Source: Rallus limicola
Taxonomy: Eukaryota > Chordata > Aves > Gruiformes > Rallidae
Direction: 5' to 3'
NCBI GenBank assembly: GCA_022605955.1
Contig: JAKCOZ010000004.1
Span: 65,408,229-65,472,228 of the forward strand
DNA: 64,000 nt
Shown here: positions 1 to 13,794 of the stretch, in pieces
How the letters are laid out: every line of letters begins with the position of its first letter
How positions within the stretch are numbered: position 1 is the first letter of the stretch
Translations under genes and position numbers: made by a program
The notes under the pieces: model-generated
What the model was told of the DNA's origin: nothing
Databases searched by the model: none
What the model saw: the letters and a program-made list of their open reading frames with translations, nothing else

Positions 1-2223
1 TGTGATGCACTATACCCATCCAGCTCACCTCAGGAACAAGTTTTCAATTTGCAAGCATTGTAGGGCTCTTTCTTCACCCTTTAAACATGAGGAAGGAGTT
101 TTCCCATGGATGCTATTTTTATGAAGTATCTGTTTTTCCCACAGTTCTCTTCTTTCTTTGCACCAAATTGGGAAAATAGAAAAGGAAGTGGAAAAAAAAT
201 GTACAGCAAAGAAGCGGTTTGGGGCCTGCAGTGTTAATTCTTTGACAGAATTCTTTAACCCTCCAAAATAAAGGCAGTAAACACTGTGACTTCATGTAAA
301 GGACTCCTAGTTGTCTTTCATGAGGCAAGTGATTAAGAAATAAATTAAGTTTTGCTTCTGTAAGCATTGCATATGCTTGGATAACTTCAGTGGCATAATA
401 AGCTTGTTGCTTAGTTGAATTGTTGTCTCCATTCTTTCTTTAGTTTTTGTTGCTGGGACAACTACATTGCCTTCCCAAGCTGATGTTTTCAATCTGGTTT
501 TTTGGTACTATACTTTCTTTTCTGCTTTTTTCTTCTTTTTCTTTTTTTCCTTTTTGTTTCCTTGGCATCAGTCTTCCGATACCCTGGTGGGGTTGTTGGA
601 AGCCCTTCTGATTTACTGCTCTCCCATTAATATATATGCCTATGACAGCTAAGATTTTGCCAGAGGGGAAAAAGTACTTATACATCATCAAACAGTAGCA
701 GTTTGAATAAAAAATAGTAGTTCTTCATGAGGAACTGGAGGTGCTGGCTGTGACCTAAATTAATTTCTAGATTTATGACAGAATACATCTTGATTTTACT
801 AATATCAGGTTTCCATGCATCAGGAATTAGAATTGTTACTCTAAGATATTCATTTACATTTTATCTGAAATAATTTATTTTTCAAATAGACAGGTATAGT
901 GGTTTATTATACTGCATGCCTACTTGCTTGCTGTTATTGCATAATCTGTGGAATTTTCGCACAGCCTTTGAGTAACCCTGTTTAATAATCGAATGCCACA
1001 TACTCTGATAAAATGTGTAATTGACTGGCAGCATTCTTTGGTATGACTCACTTGGCTAAAATATCTGTTTAGATTGAATTGGAAGTTGGGAGTTAATTTT
1101 TGTTTTAGCAGTAAAATCTAGCTGAAAAGATGCCAAATAAAATTACAGTAATTTTTAAACAACAGGAAAAAATTTGTTCTGTGTGTTCTATAGTTAAAGA
1201 ATATAGGGGTTTGTGTGTAATTGCATTCCTGGTTGTGTGTTTCCTTTTATTGGACGTAATTATGTTCACACCTGCGTTAGCTGCATTTCCTGCAAGTTTT
1301 TCTAAACTGTTTTGAAACCAAAGTTTTTGGTCTGGGTTTTTTTATTTTCTTTTTTTTTAATGAATTTATATAACACTTTAGTACTGTACCACAGCACTTC
1401 TATAAAAATATATAAATATTCAGTTTTGATGAAGTGCCCTTGCTATAAGTACATACCTTTCTTCCTCCCCCCCACTGCACACATTTTTTCATTTACTTTA
1501 AGTTTTATCAGAATAAATTCAGTTTTAATATATCTGTACTTGAAGCACTTGCATTAATCACTGTCTCTGCAGAAGTTTTATATTCCTTTAGAACTTTAAA
1601 AATACTGGTGTACAAATATGAGAAAAATAATTGTGTTTTCGATACACCATTGATCCAGACTGCAACTGAATATATAGAGAGGAACGCTGCTGTTCTTTGG
1701 CTGTATGGCTAAGCCCAACAGTGTCACCTGCAGGTGAATCAAGTAGATTTCTTAATTTTTCAAGTGTAAATCTCAAACACACAAGTTAAGTTGCTACTTG
1801 AGAATGGAGAGATCTGATTTAGTAACTTTCCAATTAATATCTTAAGTAATTTTGCTGCTTATTCTTATTACTAATTATTAAAAATATTTTGTGAAGTGCT
1901 TGCTAAAGAAAATTTTAATTCATTCTCTGAACTGTGTAAAAGATGTTCATTTATAATATTCTTCCCATTTACTATTTAAAGCCAAGTTACACTGAAAATA
2001 CATGTGATTTATCACATAAAAATTTCTTTACTGTGTATGTTTTTATGGAGGAGAAAATTCATTGTTTATCAGTGATACATCTCTCTTCATTGTGGTAGAA
2101 TATTAAAGAGTAAGTCTTCTGGATTATGAGCATAGAAAGATTTGAATAGCTTTGTGTAGCCTATCATGTGTTGGGTAGTCAGCTATAGTATTTACATACC
2201 ACTATGCCCTCTAGTTACCTTAC

Positions 2224-2717
2224 TGTTGTGGTTTAACCTGGCAGTCAGCTAAACACCGTGGCCCCCACACAAACACAGTGGGAGGGGGGAGAAAAACAGG
2301 GAAAAGTAAAATTTGTGAGTTTAGTAGGACAAAAAGGGAAATATATTAATAATGATAATATACAAGCGATTCACATGCAACTGCTCACTGCCCACCAAAT
2401 AATGCCCAGCTAGTTCCTGAGCAGCAGCCCCAAGCAGCCAGTTTTCCCCCTAGTTTATCTATTGAGCATGATGCCATTTGGTAAGGAGCATCCCTTTGGT
2501 CATATAGGGCCTGCTGTCCCCTCACAGCTTCTTGTGCACTCCCAGACTCCTTGCTGGCAGGGCAATAGGAAAAGATGAAAAGTTCTTGACTTTGTCACTG
2601 CTCAGCAACAGCTAAAACATCAATGTGTTATCAATGTTATTTTCATCATAAAGTCAAAAGACACAACACTATGCCAGCTACTAGAAAGAAAATTAATTCT
2701 AAGTTGAAACCAAGGCA
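2224..2717 (-). mobile_element. Solo LTR, family A (endogenous retrovirus)
   Basis: About 494 bp running from TGTTGTGGTTTAACC to GTTGAAACCAAGGCA on the + strand, with TG...CA ends. It resembles the copies at 34980 and 60384 in its ends and in internal blocks (CAGCTTCTTGTGCACTCCC, CCAGCTACTAGAAAG). The flanking 5-mers CTTAC (2219-2223) and CTTCC (2718-2722) look like a decayed target-site duplication. Strand is inferred: on the minus strand the family has a TATA-like block upstream and an ATTAAA-like block near the end. No internal retroviral coding sequence is present. This is the most diverged of the three full-length copies. Confidence 0.75.
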
Positions 2718-3489
2718 CTTCCATGAGCTTCAGTAGTAGTTTTAGCCTATTTCTTGTGTCTTGACAGACACCAGGTCTGGTTTCTGATAGTTTTAGAGGT
2801 TTTTTTGCCATTTAAGAAACTACTTCAGACAGACATAGAAAACCAACTGTTACTTCATGTCAAAGGTATAGTACTAACCACAAGATTTCTTTGCTGCTCC
2901 TTCCGCTTACTTAATCTTGTTTCACTATGTTTCAGACAGTCCATCTTATTTAGTTGTGTACTTGTCAAGTTGTATTCACTGCTGCATCTCTCAAAACAGA
3001 TGTATGTTACATTTGTTTGGTAACCTTGTTTGGTATTGGGGCAAGGAGGGGAGAGAGGAGAGTTCCTAATGTTGTAGAAAGTTCCAAAGACTTTTCGTGC
3101 AGCTTTATGCTAATATGCCAATATTGTAGATCCAGTATTATAGGTGTATTAAGTTCAGTTAGCTTGATGTATTTGTCGTGCAGCATGCTTCTTGAGTTTT
3201 AATCTTCTATATAGGAGTCTTCACTTAATGCACTTTGGAAAGCGCATTGTGTGCAAGCATACTGTATGTATGATTATTAAACAAAATGGTCTGCTGTTGA
3301 AAACTGAACAAATAGCATGTTACAGCAATATTTTCCACACTCCTTTAAATCACTTAGTGAGGATGAGAGACTAATGAGTTTGATAAGCTCCTTCAGCATT
3401 TTTCAATCTGTATGGGAAACTCAAAGGCTTTCAAGACATTAGGATTCTCTAGCAATCCTGCAAACTTGGTATTCCTAGTTGATGCCGTG

Positions 3490-4310
3490 AAGCTTAAGAG
3501 TGGTTCATCCTGATGAGCAGGATGTCAAACAAGAGTGGCTGAGGCCACTAAAAGCAAACCCAGAAAGGAAGCATACAAGAGGTGAGTGTAAGAGCAGACC
3601 TGGAAGGATTGTAGTTGCTGTGAAAGCATGTTGGGACAGGGTTAGGTAAACCAAAGCCCAGAAGCCTATGTGAAGGGCAACAAGAAAGGCTTCTGTAGGT
3701 GTATTATCAACAGCAAAGGAGGACTGGGGAAAACAGTTACTTAATGGGGAAGGGAACCTGATAGCAAAGACCACGTAAAAGGTTGAGGTACTTAAAGCCT
3801 TCTCTGCTTCGATCTTTATTGTTAGGACTGCCTTTCAACTGTTCCATGCCTGAGACAAATGGGAAAGTCCAGAGAAGGAAAACTTAACACTTGGTAGAAC
3901 AAAGTCAGGTTAGGGAACATGGAAGCAAACTGAGAATAACAGAAGACAACACAATGAAGATGGTAAAGGGGTAGGAATATCTGGCATGTGCAGAGAGGCA
4001 AAGCAAGCTATGGTCATTCAGACTGGGTATGAGAAGGCTCAAATAGGTCTGATTAATGTACGAGTACGTTGTGTACATACTTGTAGAGGAGACTGAGCAA
4101 AACCTCAGCAGTGTCCAGTAAGAGGATGAAGCAGTGGTCACAAACTGCAATACAGGAAATTTCCTGTGAGGGTGGTCAGACACTGGAAGTTTACTTAGAA
4201 CAGTTGTGGAGTTTTCACCTTAGAGATAATCAGAACGACCTAAGTACAGTCTTGAGTGGGCTCCTCTCAGTGACCTTGTCTTAAGCAGTGAATCTGCAAA
4301 GATGCCTTCT
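3490..4310 (+). mobile_element. Old, internally deleted CR1 LINE
   Basis: Broken reading frames resemble CR1 ORF2. Around 3690-3830 a frame gives KVEVLKAFSASIF, similar to the CR1 reverse-transcriptase block KAEVLNAFFASVF. Around 4030-4060 an EKAQ...LINV segment appears. The end, from GAGGGTGGTCAGACACTGGA (about 4165) through CAGTTGTGGAGTTTTCACC, matches the CR1 C-terminal and 3' UTR layout. The region between the upstream and terminal blocks is shortened. Many stops and indels mark it as an old copy. Confidence 0.65.
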
Positions 4311-6079
4311 GTGAAAATAAAGATTAGTCTATTTTGATGGAATTGTTCAAGTGATATTTACTTCATGTATCAATAAAAAATGAGCACCATTTTCCCTGTT
4401 GCAATGTTCCTGTATAATGATTAAAGATGACATTTTGTCAAACAAATTTCAGATTTTCCAGTGATGGAAGGCTAATAAACAATATGATTTTCATATTTTT
4501 ATATGTAAAAATAAGACTAAAAATCCTTAAAATGCATTGTCTGAATGTTAAATTCTGAAGTACAATAAATCTTGGTAAGTGAAAATAATAAAGAGTGGCT
4601 CAATTCAAGTTCTCAAATCATTAGCAAAGAATCTGAAATTGAAGTACTTCATGGGAAGAACTGCTCATCTGCATTTGAATAATAAATTAATTTATTAAAA
4701 GCACCAAATAAAATATTATTATAGGGTTTTGTCTCTAAGGCTTTTTTTGGCACCAAGGATGTAATCTTCAGTGGAACTTGTAGGAATGTAATTTTCAGGA
4801 GTGTCTATTATCATTAATATTTTATCTATGAAGAACTTGGAAGAATGATTTACTTTTGTTGGTTTTAATGGTCTTTTATAGCTGAAAAGGTTCTGTGCAA
4901 AAGGAATCCATGTGTCTATAAAATTACTGAGTAACTGTTTTGCTCTTCAAAATACTTCTTTAAGCACAGTAAATTTTACAGGATAAAAAAGCAGTCTTTT
5001 ATAGTCAATGCAAATGATGCATTAAGTTAGACCCTTCTCCCCGAGTACAATTTAAAGGTACTCAGAAGTCCAATTATCTTTGATTTACATGTAAAAATTG
5101 CAGAATAACAGCTGTGCCTGCTGAGTGAATATTCCTCTGCAAAAAGATAGCTTATTTGAGTAGAGTTGAGGACAGGTTACCCAGGGAATGTTTGCTTCTT
5201 TTGGCTCTTTTTCTAACTTAACTGCTTCTGGTCAGTTGAAAATGCAAGTAAACTTCAAGATGGCATGAGAGCAATTTAGATTTTATATTCTCTAAGTTGT
5301 CATTTTGCATGTTACAGAATATTTTGTTTACCATTTATTGCTACTATTTGGGGAACTAAAAACTTCAAATTAATACTTGGAAGTATTGCAGATAATCTTG
5401 CTAAATTTGCATTTGAATGTACTGCTTTTTCTATACTGTATTACAGATTTTTTTAAAGAAATGTTAATAGCAAAGAACTGCTTTATATGCAATAGCTACA
5501 TTGAAATTTAGTCTTATTTACAATAGAATTAGAGTATATGTAACATTAGTATGAATTGATATTGGTATAATAAGCATTTCATTATCAGAAAATATATAGT
5601 ATTAAAGAGTATATGTTAGCATATTTAATTATACTATATATTAATTTTAAAATAAAATATATTTATTAGGCTCTATTTAATTAGAATTGAAAGGTAAAAT
5701 ATTTTTTAAATTCCATCTTGAAGACATTTACATTTATGTGAAGACAGTATTAAGTGCGGTTATGTATGCTAAGCTGATCTTAAAACTACAAAATAGAAGA
5801 CTATAACTTTGTATTTCTGTGAAAACAAGTCTAATACATATATTAATCTATTAATGAATATTGGTCTAACTTGATCTTCCAACCCCAGGTCATGGAGCTT
5901 TCCCAAACTTCCTGGTGAATCTCCTTAAGGGTTATCTACTCTCACTGTTAGAAGAATTTTTTAAAATAATTAATATTTTCAACACAAGTTTATTTTCAAC
6001 ATAAATCCTACTCAGGTTTTACTACCATCTTCCTTATCTGAATGCCTTTCTTCCTCAGCCACTGTTTGTTTGCTTTTTG

Positions 6080-6370
6080 AAGACTCTTGTAGTTATCTCT
6101 GTTCAGTCATGTTTGTTTAGCCTGAGCATCAACTCATTTAAACTTTTCTTAAAGGTCATGCTTCATTTATGTTTAGTCATTCTCATTTTTCACTTCAGGA
6201 CTCGCAGTTGGTTTGCACTTCTTGAATTAAGTTGCCCAAAACCTAATGCATTGCCCCCAGGTCATGCTGCTGAGCAGAGTGGAAGGTTTATTTAGCATGT
6301 CCAGATAATGGCATTTCTGTTCTTTCATTTCTTGCAGCCGCATAGCTCTCTGGGTTCCTGTGCAGGCTGG
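6080..6370 (-). mobile_element. Ancient CR1/L3-like fragment
   Basis: On the minus strand the series TTGGGCAACTTAATTCAAGAAGTGC resembles the CR1/L3 block that encodes TGGGC-type C-terminal RT sequence, and it is followed by the expected spacing to CCACTCTGCTCAGCA. The plus-strand TTCTTGCAGCCGCATAGC also fits this family. Similarity is by recollection and imperfect. It is old, probably shared across amniotes. Confidence 0.45.
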
Positions 6371-9300
6371 TCTGCTCGCTCTTTTTTCCCTGTCCAAATG
6401 CTGTCTTGCCAGTCATTTTATATCCTGTATTTGTTGAGATAATTATTGCTGAGGATTAGATTAGTCCATTTTGGCTTTAGACATGTAAAATTTAGGCAAC
6501 TAGTCTAAACTGGTTGCACTGACGTGTAGGGAGAACACTATAGAGAGAAAACTTCTAAGGCCTGTTTATACCAGGGTGTGAATGAAATGAACCAGCTGGG
6601 GGGAACCTAGAGAACTAGTTTAGATGGTAAATTTCTAAGTTAGTGGGTTAAGATAGGCAAGATGAATCTCATTCTCAGTCTAAAATATTACCATTTCATT
6701 ATTGTCTTTCTTCCTCTAATGCATCTATTCTTTAACTTCTTTAAATTTTTAAATTGAAAAGGCATTTTAAAATTCTTACTCCATACTTCAATGTATTTAC
6801 GGCTCTGAGCAACATAATACCAATCAGAAGTTTACTCTGGGAAATATGCAGTAGTATGGAGGTGTATAGACTTCTGTGGAACTCTGATTTGATCATTTCG
6901 TTATAACAGAGAACTGTTGGTATTTCCTCTGAGTGCTTAAAGGATCCTGCTGAAATCTGAAGTGTGTGCTAGTTCGTCATTAACATAGCTAGAGAATATA
7001 AATCTGGCAGTCATACTGTGGGTCTGTTGCCATCCCCTTCAATGCTGGTTATGGTTAATATTAGCACACATCATTTTCTGTAGAGTGTAGGCTTGAAAGC
7101 AAATTTCATTAAATTGCATTTGCATGAAAGCAAATGAATTGGTGTTTGGGTTGCTGTTTTGTGAACAGGTGTCATGAAATCGGCTCAATGCAATATCTGT
7201 GTAACATCAGCATCTCAGCCAAACCATCAAACCGTTCTTCACCTTACCCTTAGCATGCCCTCTGAGTCAATGATTTGCACTGATTCTCAGAAAAAATGAG
7301 GCAGAAAAAACCCCATGACTTGCTTCTGCTCATGCACAAGCCTATGAAATGAAATAAAACAACTGTTGAGTAAAGGTGTGTTTAAAAGGATACTTGGAAC
7401 AAAGTGTCACTGTCCCAATCTGTGTTGTATTCACATAATTCTGGGTTAATCCACATCTTGGGACAATGCTTTACAGGAGCAGAACAGAGGGGAAGAAACT
7501 GATCAAGAACAACTGCTGCTTGAAGAGTAGTTTCTCACTTCCAGAGAGAAAGTTATCTCTCTGTTCTGGTGAATAAATATTTGATCACTGGGGTTTTTTT
7601 CAAGAACTAGGAAGAGGAACACAGACTCTCTATCCCCTCCCTCCCCTTTTTCTCCCCTCCACTAATCTTAAAATAAATACATGGTTATAATTATGCCACA
7701 AAAAGTTTTTCTGAATGTTTTATGTTTATGGTTAATAATGAGATATGTAGGCTCATTGTGTTGAGCCTTAAAAGTTTACTAGTATAAATACATTGGAAAG
7801 ACTGGTAGCTGAGGTAGTCTTTTATCTTTATCTCCTAAAGTTGTACAACCCAAACCTAAAGTTTCCCTGTAGAAAAGGGTAAGAATTACTTTGAAACCCT
7901 TTTCCTTGCAGCTTTGAGAGAAAAAAAAAAAAAGGAACAAAGAAACCACCAACCAAGCAACAATATTCTGTTTCTCAGAAATGTTAGTGTATTTCAAATA
8001 ATGTACTTAGATTTTCCTTGTAAATTCTTACACAGCAAACAATGAACCTTAGCCCCAAACATTGCTATAATTAGTTTAAAAACATGCACAAATACAGTCT
8101 ACCCTCACAATTTGCTGTTAGTTTATGGTTCATCTGTTTAGTATAGACAAGGGGCTGGGGGAGAAGAAAATGCAGAATAACACTGTGAGACTTGAAAACA
8201 AGCAGGCTGGATGCAGTGTCTCAAGAGACGGGTTCTTGCTGAAAGTTGTCAGATCTGATTAGGGGAACTATTGGCATCAATCAGAGCTGACAGTAGTATA
8301 TCAGAGGTTAGTATAACTATAATTAGTGAACTGATTAACTGCAAGGAGGAAAAGAGGCTAATGTTTTGGATCAAACTCCTTTAAAACATTTAGATCATTA
8401 TTTAAACTTGAAGGCTGAGTGGCTAATTATATATTTTACAATGTAAGAGCTGATTTTCGCAAAGCAAGCAGGCTGTTCTTCCTCACTGTGGTTGTTAAAA
8501 TGTTTGTACTGACTCTAAATAGACTGTTTTTTCCTAGGAAAAAAATAATAGGAGAGCAGGTGCTCTTAGCATATTACTTCTCAGTACAGCTATTGTGATC
8601 CTAATGTATATTGTTTTTCATAGTTTTTCCTCAGATTAATGTAGCTACTCCACATATAAAGCTTTATATTCTTTTAGTAAGAATATAAAAACCTTCAGTG
8701 CTTTCACAGCAGCTACAAAAAGCAATTCTTTTATCTGTTTCATCAGCCTGGCAGGTCGAGTTGGGTTTGATTCCAGTTTATTTTGACTCTGTCAGAGTCC
8801 ATTGTGTTGAAGTTTAAAAGTATCATTGGAGTATGTAAATGAATCCTGTAATCACTGGGACATCCAAGACTGCTGAAATAGTAAAATTTTAACTGACAAA
8901 CTTATATCTGTTAATTGTAACTGTTAAACTGATTATATAATAAATAAAATAATACTTTAAAAATCAGTTGAACAGCACACGTGAGCTGTGTTACAAGGAT
9001 CTTGCTCTGCTGAGGAGCTGTGCTGATATGTTATGAATCAGTTGCCTGTTCATTAGGCAGACTAGCTGGGTTTTGAAAAGGAATTAAATCACCTCTAATT
9101 ATATGAGTTCCTAGGATTGAATTATAAAATAGGTTGTGCTGAACAAAGTTACATATCTTCACTTAAAAATTTGTTTGCCATTTTATTGAATTCTGAGTGG
9201 CAGTCGTTACAGTTTGTGTTCCCTTGTTGATTCCTAGACCTATTGTTGATTGATTATTGGTGTTAGTTTTGGGGCCTTACTAATTGCCGCTAATATGCAT

Positions 9301-9857
9301 CGATGCAATGCATAGTCTTTCTAATAAGAAAAACTTGATCTTTTATATACTTTTTGTCAGTATGTTCTTACTACTGGACGTTTCTAAGATGCTTTTGTAT
9401 ATATGTGTGTGTATATGTGATCCTGTATTGTCATTACTTTACACTACAAATACATCTTAAGATTTGGTATAACATCATCTGTTCACCCAAATGGGCATGC
9501 TGCTCATCTGTGTATATTTGTATTGTAAGGAATCTGCTTTATCGGAGACATAATTCTGTTTTAACTCTGTAAAACACATCATCAGATGGCTGTCTCTGAT
9601 TTATGGAAAACTAAATACTCGCATGTATTACTTATTACTTCCTACCTGTCGTAAGCTCCCTTGTCCCAAAATCCAGGATCAGTGGGGAGATTAATTTTTC
9701 CAGGGCTTTGGAAGGGCAGGATCGGCACTTGGGAAATGAATGCGCACCAGTATGGTTAAATCAAACACTCCATATTGTTCAAGCAAGCTGCAGCCTTTTA
9801 TACCTTCAAGGAAGATAGTTGATTCACATGGATAGCTAGTTCTCACACAGATAAGTA

Positions 9858-9905
9858 GGGGCCCGAGATGGGGGGGGGGGGGGGGAGGGGGGTTACAGGG
9901 GGGGA
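9858..9905 (+). repeat. Poly-G tract
   Basis: A G-rich stretch with an uninterrupted run of 15 G (9871-9885), then A, six G, and further G groups up to 9904. It could form a G-quadruplex. It is also a typical place for sequencing length error. Confidence 0.9.
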
Positions 9906-12688
9906 GAGAACGTCTGCACGGTATCAAGTTTTCATTACCACTTTGGAATGTAAAGAACTGTTACAGCCTTGATTCCCATGCTTGTTAGCTTCTTATCAGT
10001 GCTTGTGCTCAAGCTGCTGTTAGGAAATGTAAAAATGGCCTTGATCAATTAGTCAGTCACCCACACCTACCTTCCTACCTCAAATTCCTGTTTTGAATTG
10101 CTGCCCTCTGTTTTACTTTCTATATGTTTATTCCACTCCCTGTCTGAGCTCTAGGTCACATGAGGTTTTGTGAAATGCTTGAATAAATCATATAGAGGAA
10201 GATGCAATAAAAAGAGGAATAAAAACAGCATTATGAAAGTGACTTGCAGGCTGCTGCTCTTGTAACGTGTTTTGATGAAGGTTTACCTCTGAGAGTGCCA
10301 AAGTGGTAAAGTTTCCCTCATGGGGTGTGATATCATGTATCTAATATTAAAATTTGTGAGAAGCTCCAAAGCATCACTGATTAGAAGGGAAATATTTCCA
10401 AACTGTACAAAGCCCCAGCCTAGCAGCTCTCCCTATAGAATTGCAGAATACGCTGCATTCCAATGAGAGGCTGCACTGGGTGAGTGTGTGTAGCTGTGTG
10501 CAGTTTTCTGTGTCTCTGTTTCTGCCCTGTAAAGCTCTTGCAGTGAATCTACTGCCAGAACAAAGCACCAAGATAAATAGTTGGAACATGAATAGAATAA
10601 ACTGTTTAGTTTGCCCATGCCCCTTTGCCAAAAAGCTGTCAGAAGATGAGTGGTTCTGGCTGACTAAGTAACGCTTCCTCTAGGATAGGATGTGTATTCT
10701 TAAATGCTATTCTCAAGTGTGGTAATGGGAAATTATAGATGTGTGTAAAGGAGTGGGAGAAAAGGAGAGACCAGCAGCAAGGTGAAAACAACGAAGATGA
10801 GGAAGTTACATCCATAGAAGTAGATCTTTGAGTGTCTTTGTATATTGGCAAGAAAGCAGCAGTAGCTAGACAAGAATTTTTACTGTTCTTCATCCATGAT
10901 GAATCACTGGGGTGGAGACAAGCTTACTACAGGCACTTAGACAGAAAGAACCTTGTTCCATGCTTTCCAAAACTTAGATCCTTAGAGCCTGTATTTCATC
11001 CATGAACTATGCTTTTTCTCTAACTGTATATTGAAATGAAATAGGCCTCTATAATTGTTTCTTCAACTTCACCAAGGCACTTCAGAAAACACTTTTTGGA
11101 ATTTTACTGAAGACCCCTATTCGTAATGTTTTATTTAATCACATTTAAATTCAGTGAAAAAATTCTTATTTCTGAGGAAATAATTTCTAGTTTAGCTAAT
11201 CATTCTTTTGTGTTCTTACGAAGCAACTCTCTGAAATACCTAAGGATTTTCAAATTGAGAGAATATATTTCAGGCTGTGTTTCAGCTGGTTTGGACTCTT
11301 TACCTCTCAGTTCTGGCTGTGGTATTTTCAGTCAGATATTTGTATGCTCACAACACAGTGGGTAACTCCAGCATTATTGGTCCTTGCACTGGAGCAGCAC
11401 AGAGGTAGCCTTTAGAGGACAGATGCTCACATAGCCACAGGCATCAGGTGTTTTTTCTTATAAGATTTGGTTTTCTTTTTCTTTTCCTAAGGGTACTGCA
11501 AAGCAAGAGGGTTACTTAATAGAAAGTGGGAAAGGTACAAAGAAATGGTAATGCAAAATGAAAAAAAAATGGCTGTTAAGAGGGTAAAGTAAATAAAGAA
11601 TGAAGTTACAGCAGAAGCGTATATTTCTTGATGATTTAATCAATGGTTTGAGAAACAATATTGTGAACTTCACAGGGAAGGGTAGTGTAAATGGAGTATT
11701 TGATGTTTATTTAAGCAGCTATTTTAATTATTTCAAAGGAAAGATGAAGTACTGCTTTCACATAGGTAAGTTAAATATGAAGGTATCTTCGTTGTGCTGC
11801 AGGGGTGCTATGACATATGGTGAGGATATGTTTGTGGATCTTGATTCAGCTTTGGGAAGAGTTCGGAAACTTCCCATAACAATCAACCTTTGTTATTGTG
11901 ATCATTTGACATCCGTGATATTTTCTCTAATGTGGAGACCCCCGGATCTTATTCTAGTGCTTTCTAGAAAGAATAATAGATATTAATGCCCATTGTATAT
12001 AATAATATGAATCCAGGCTTACAGATCAAATATTTGAAAGTATGTGTGTGGACCATTGTATGTATTTTCACAATTCTGATCTAATAAAGGCATCCATATT
12101 GACATCCTATGTGAAGGAAAGATGTTGAAACTGCAGCTTAGTTTGTACTATTACTGGTCTGCACTGTGTGGGATTATTTCTGGAATAGTGCTAATATGCA
12201 GAGTGTCAACAGTAGCTGTATATGTGCTCATATTCAGGGCATGTGGGAAATCAAACAATATAGAATATTAATAATAATTCTTTCCTAGAGAGAACTTGCA
12301 TACTACATTTATCAGTGCAGTAATAAGAAACTGTAGAAAAGGTTCTTGTCGCCCTACAGGATGATGATTTTGTGGAATCTATAGTGAGCTATAGGTGTGT
12401 TATAATAGAAAATTTTAGGTACCATAACAGAGTATTTACCTGTTCCTGTCTAGATGTGAATGAAGTCTGTTGCTGTGGTTCATTCTTTTAAATAATGGTT
12501 GTGGCTAAATGTTAAAATTGACCACTGGTGATGGTGGTTATTATTCCCAATGACAGGTACTTGCTGCTTCTCTGAAAAATTCCCCAGAAAGGTGGGTTTT
12601 TCAAAAAAACTTCTGCATGCAATTGCACACCAGCTTAACATCTGTAAGAGTTTTTGACCTAAAGTTTGTATGAGCCTATTAAAAGATT

Positions 12689-12706
12689 AAAAAAAAAAAA
12701 AAAAAA
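12689..12706. repeat. Poly-A run (18 nt)
   Basis: Uninterrupted A run in intron sequence. No source gene or retrotransposon body is recognisable upstream, so I do not call it a retroposed tail. Confidence 0.9.
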
Positions 12707-13794
12707 CCTAAGCAAAATTAATTTACCATGATTCTGGGAAACAATTTACATAAAGAATTACTGCTTGTAGCCCATTTCTAAACACAAGTGAATGATAAGC
12801 TGAAAATGAGTGAAGTGTTTCAGAGGTGGAGCAACTGCTCTATCTGTGCAGTTGTAAGAGATTTTCCAAAAAGATTTTGTTTTGTGCATCCTCTGGCTTG
12901 ACCCTTCAGAATTTTGTACACCTTTTGCCATCTTCATTACTTTTCTCCTCAGAGCTTTTAATTCATTAATTCAGTTCAGGTCAGTCCTCTGGGATTGTTT
13001 TACTGGCTAATTCCAGTGCCTGTAAGATTGGTAATTCTTTATTTGGACAATCCTTTACTCATACTCATTTTGTAAGAAATTATTTTATTGAACAGCTCAC
13101 TGGCAACAGGATTTATTTTCTGAATGGGATGATTATAGCAGACCCATTTTCAATCTTCTGCCCCTGCTGTTTGTTGGGAATGTTTCATTTCTACTCTTGG
13201 GATGTCCATAAAATCTATGCTATAGGGAATTTAATGATGTCTTTCCTTTGTCATTGTGTCATCAATTAACTCAGAAGTCTTGTATTTAAATAATTCTATT
13301 TATCATGTGCATCAGGAATAGAAACTTATAAAAATCCATTTTAAGAGAAATTGCCAAATGTATGGTTTGGCTTGTTCACACAATATGCAAACTTAAGTAA
13401 ACCAAATTTTAGTCCCAAAATTTTGGTTGCTATTAGGTCTGATAAAGCAAAAACCTAAAAGGAGAATATGTTTAAAATTTGCCATGCATGCCTGCTTTAT
13501 TAATGATACCTTACTTTCCAGAAACGTTTGAACAGATGTCAGGTAGACTATTTTGAGAATCCACTTTTAGGATAACAAGACAAGAAGAATATAATTTATT
13601 TACCTGATGGTTCACAACCAACTGTTCTCCTTTTTGGTAATTAGAATGGTATGTTGTCTAAAACAAAACAGGAACACTGATCCCTTTCTTTTATCATCCT
13701 AGTTCATGTTTAACCTGAGATCTGAGTCAGACAGTTCTTGATACATTTTAATTTGATAGTATCTAGCAGATGGGAAGAATGACCTAAGTCTTTG

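Noticed and set aside
9691..9927. Proline-rich minus-strand frame
   Set aside because: The proline run is just the complement of the poly-G tract.
10374..10893. Several overlapping 61-85 codon frames on both strands
   Set aside because: Mutually overlapping, no motif, no splice or promoter support; expected by chance.
12661..12706. Retroposed gene ending in the A18 run
   Set aside because: No coding remnant or polyadenylation context upstream.
12895..13030. Possible additional ancient CR1/L3 fragment in antisense
   Set aside because: Only a few short words match, without the expected order or spacing.
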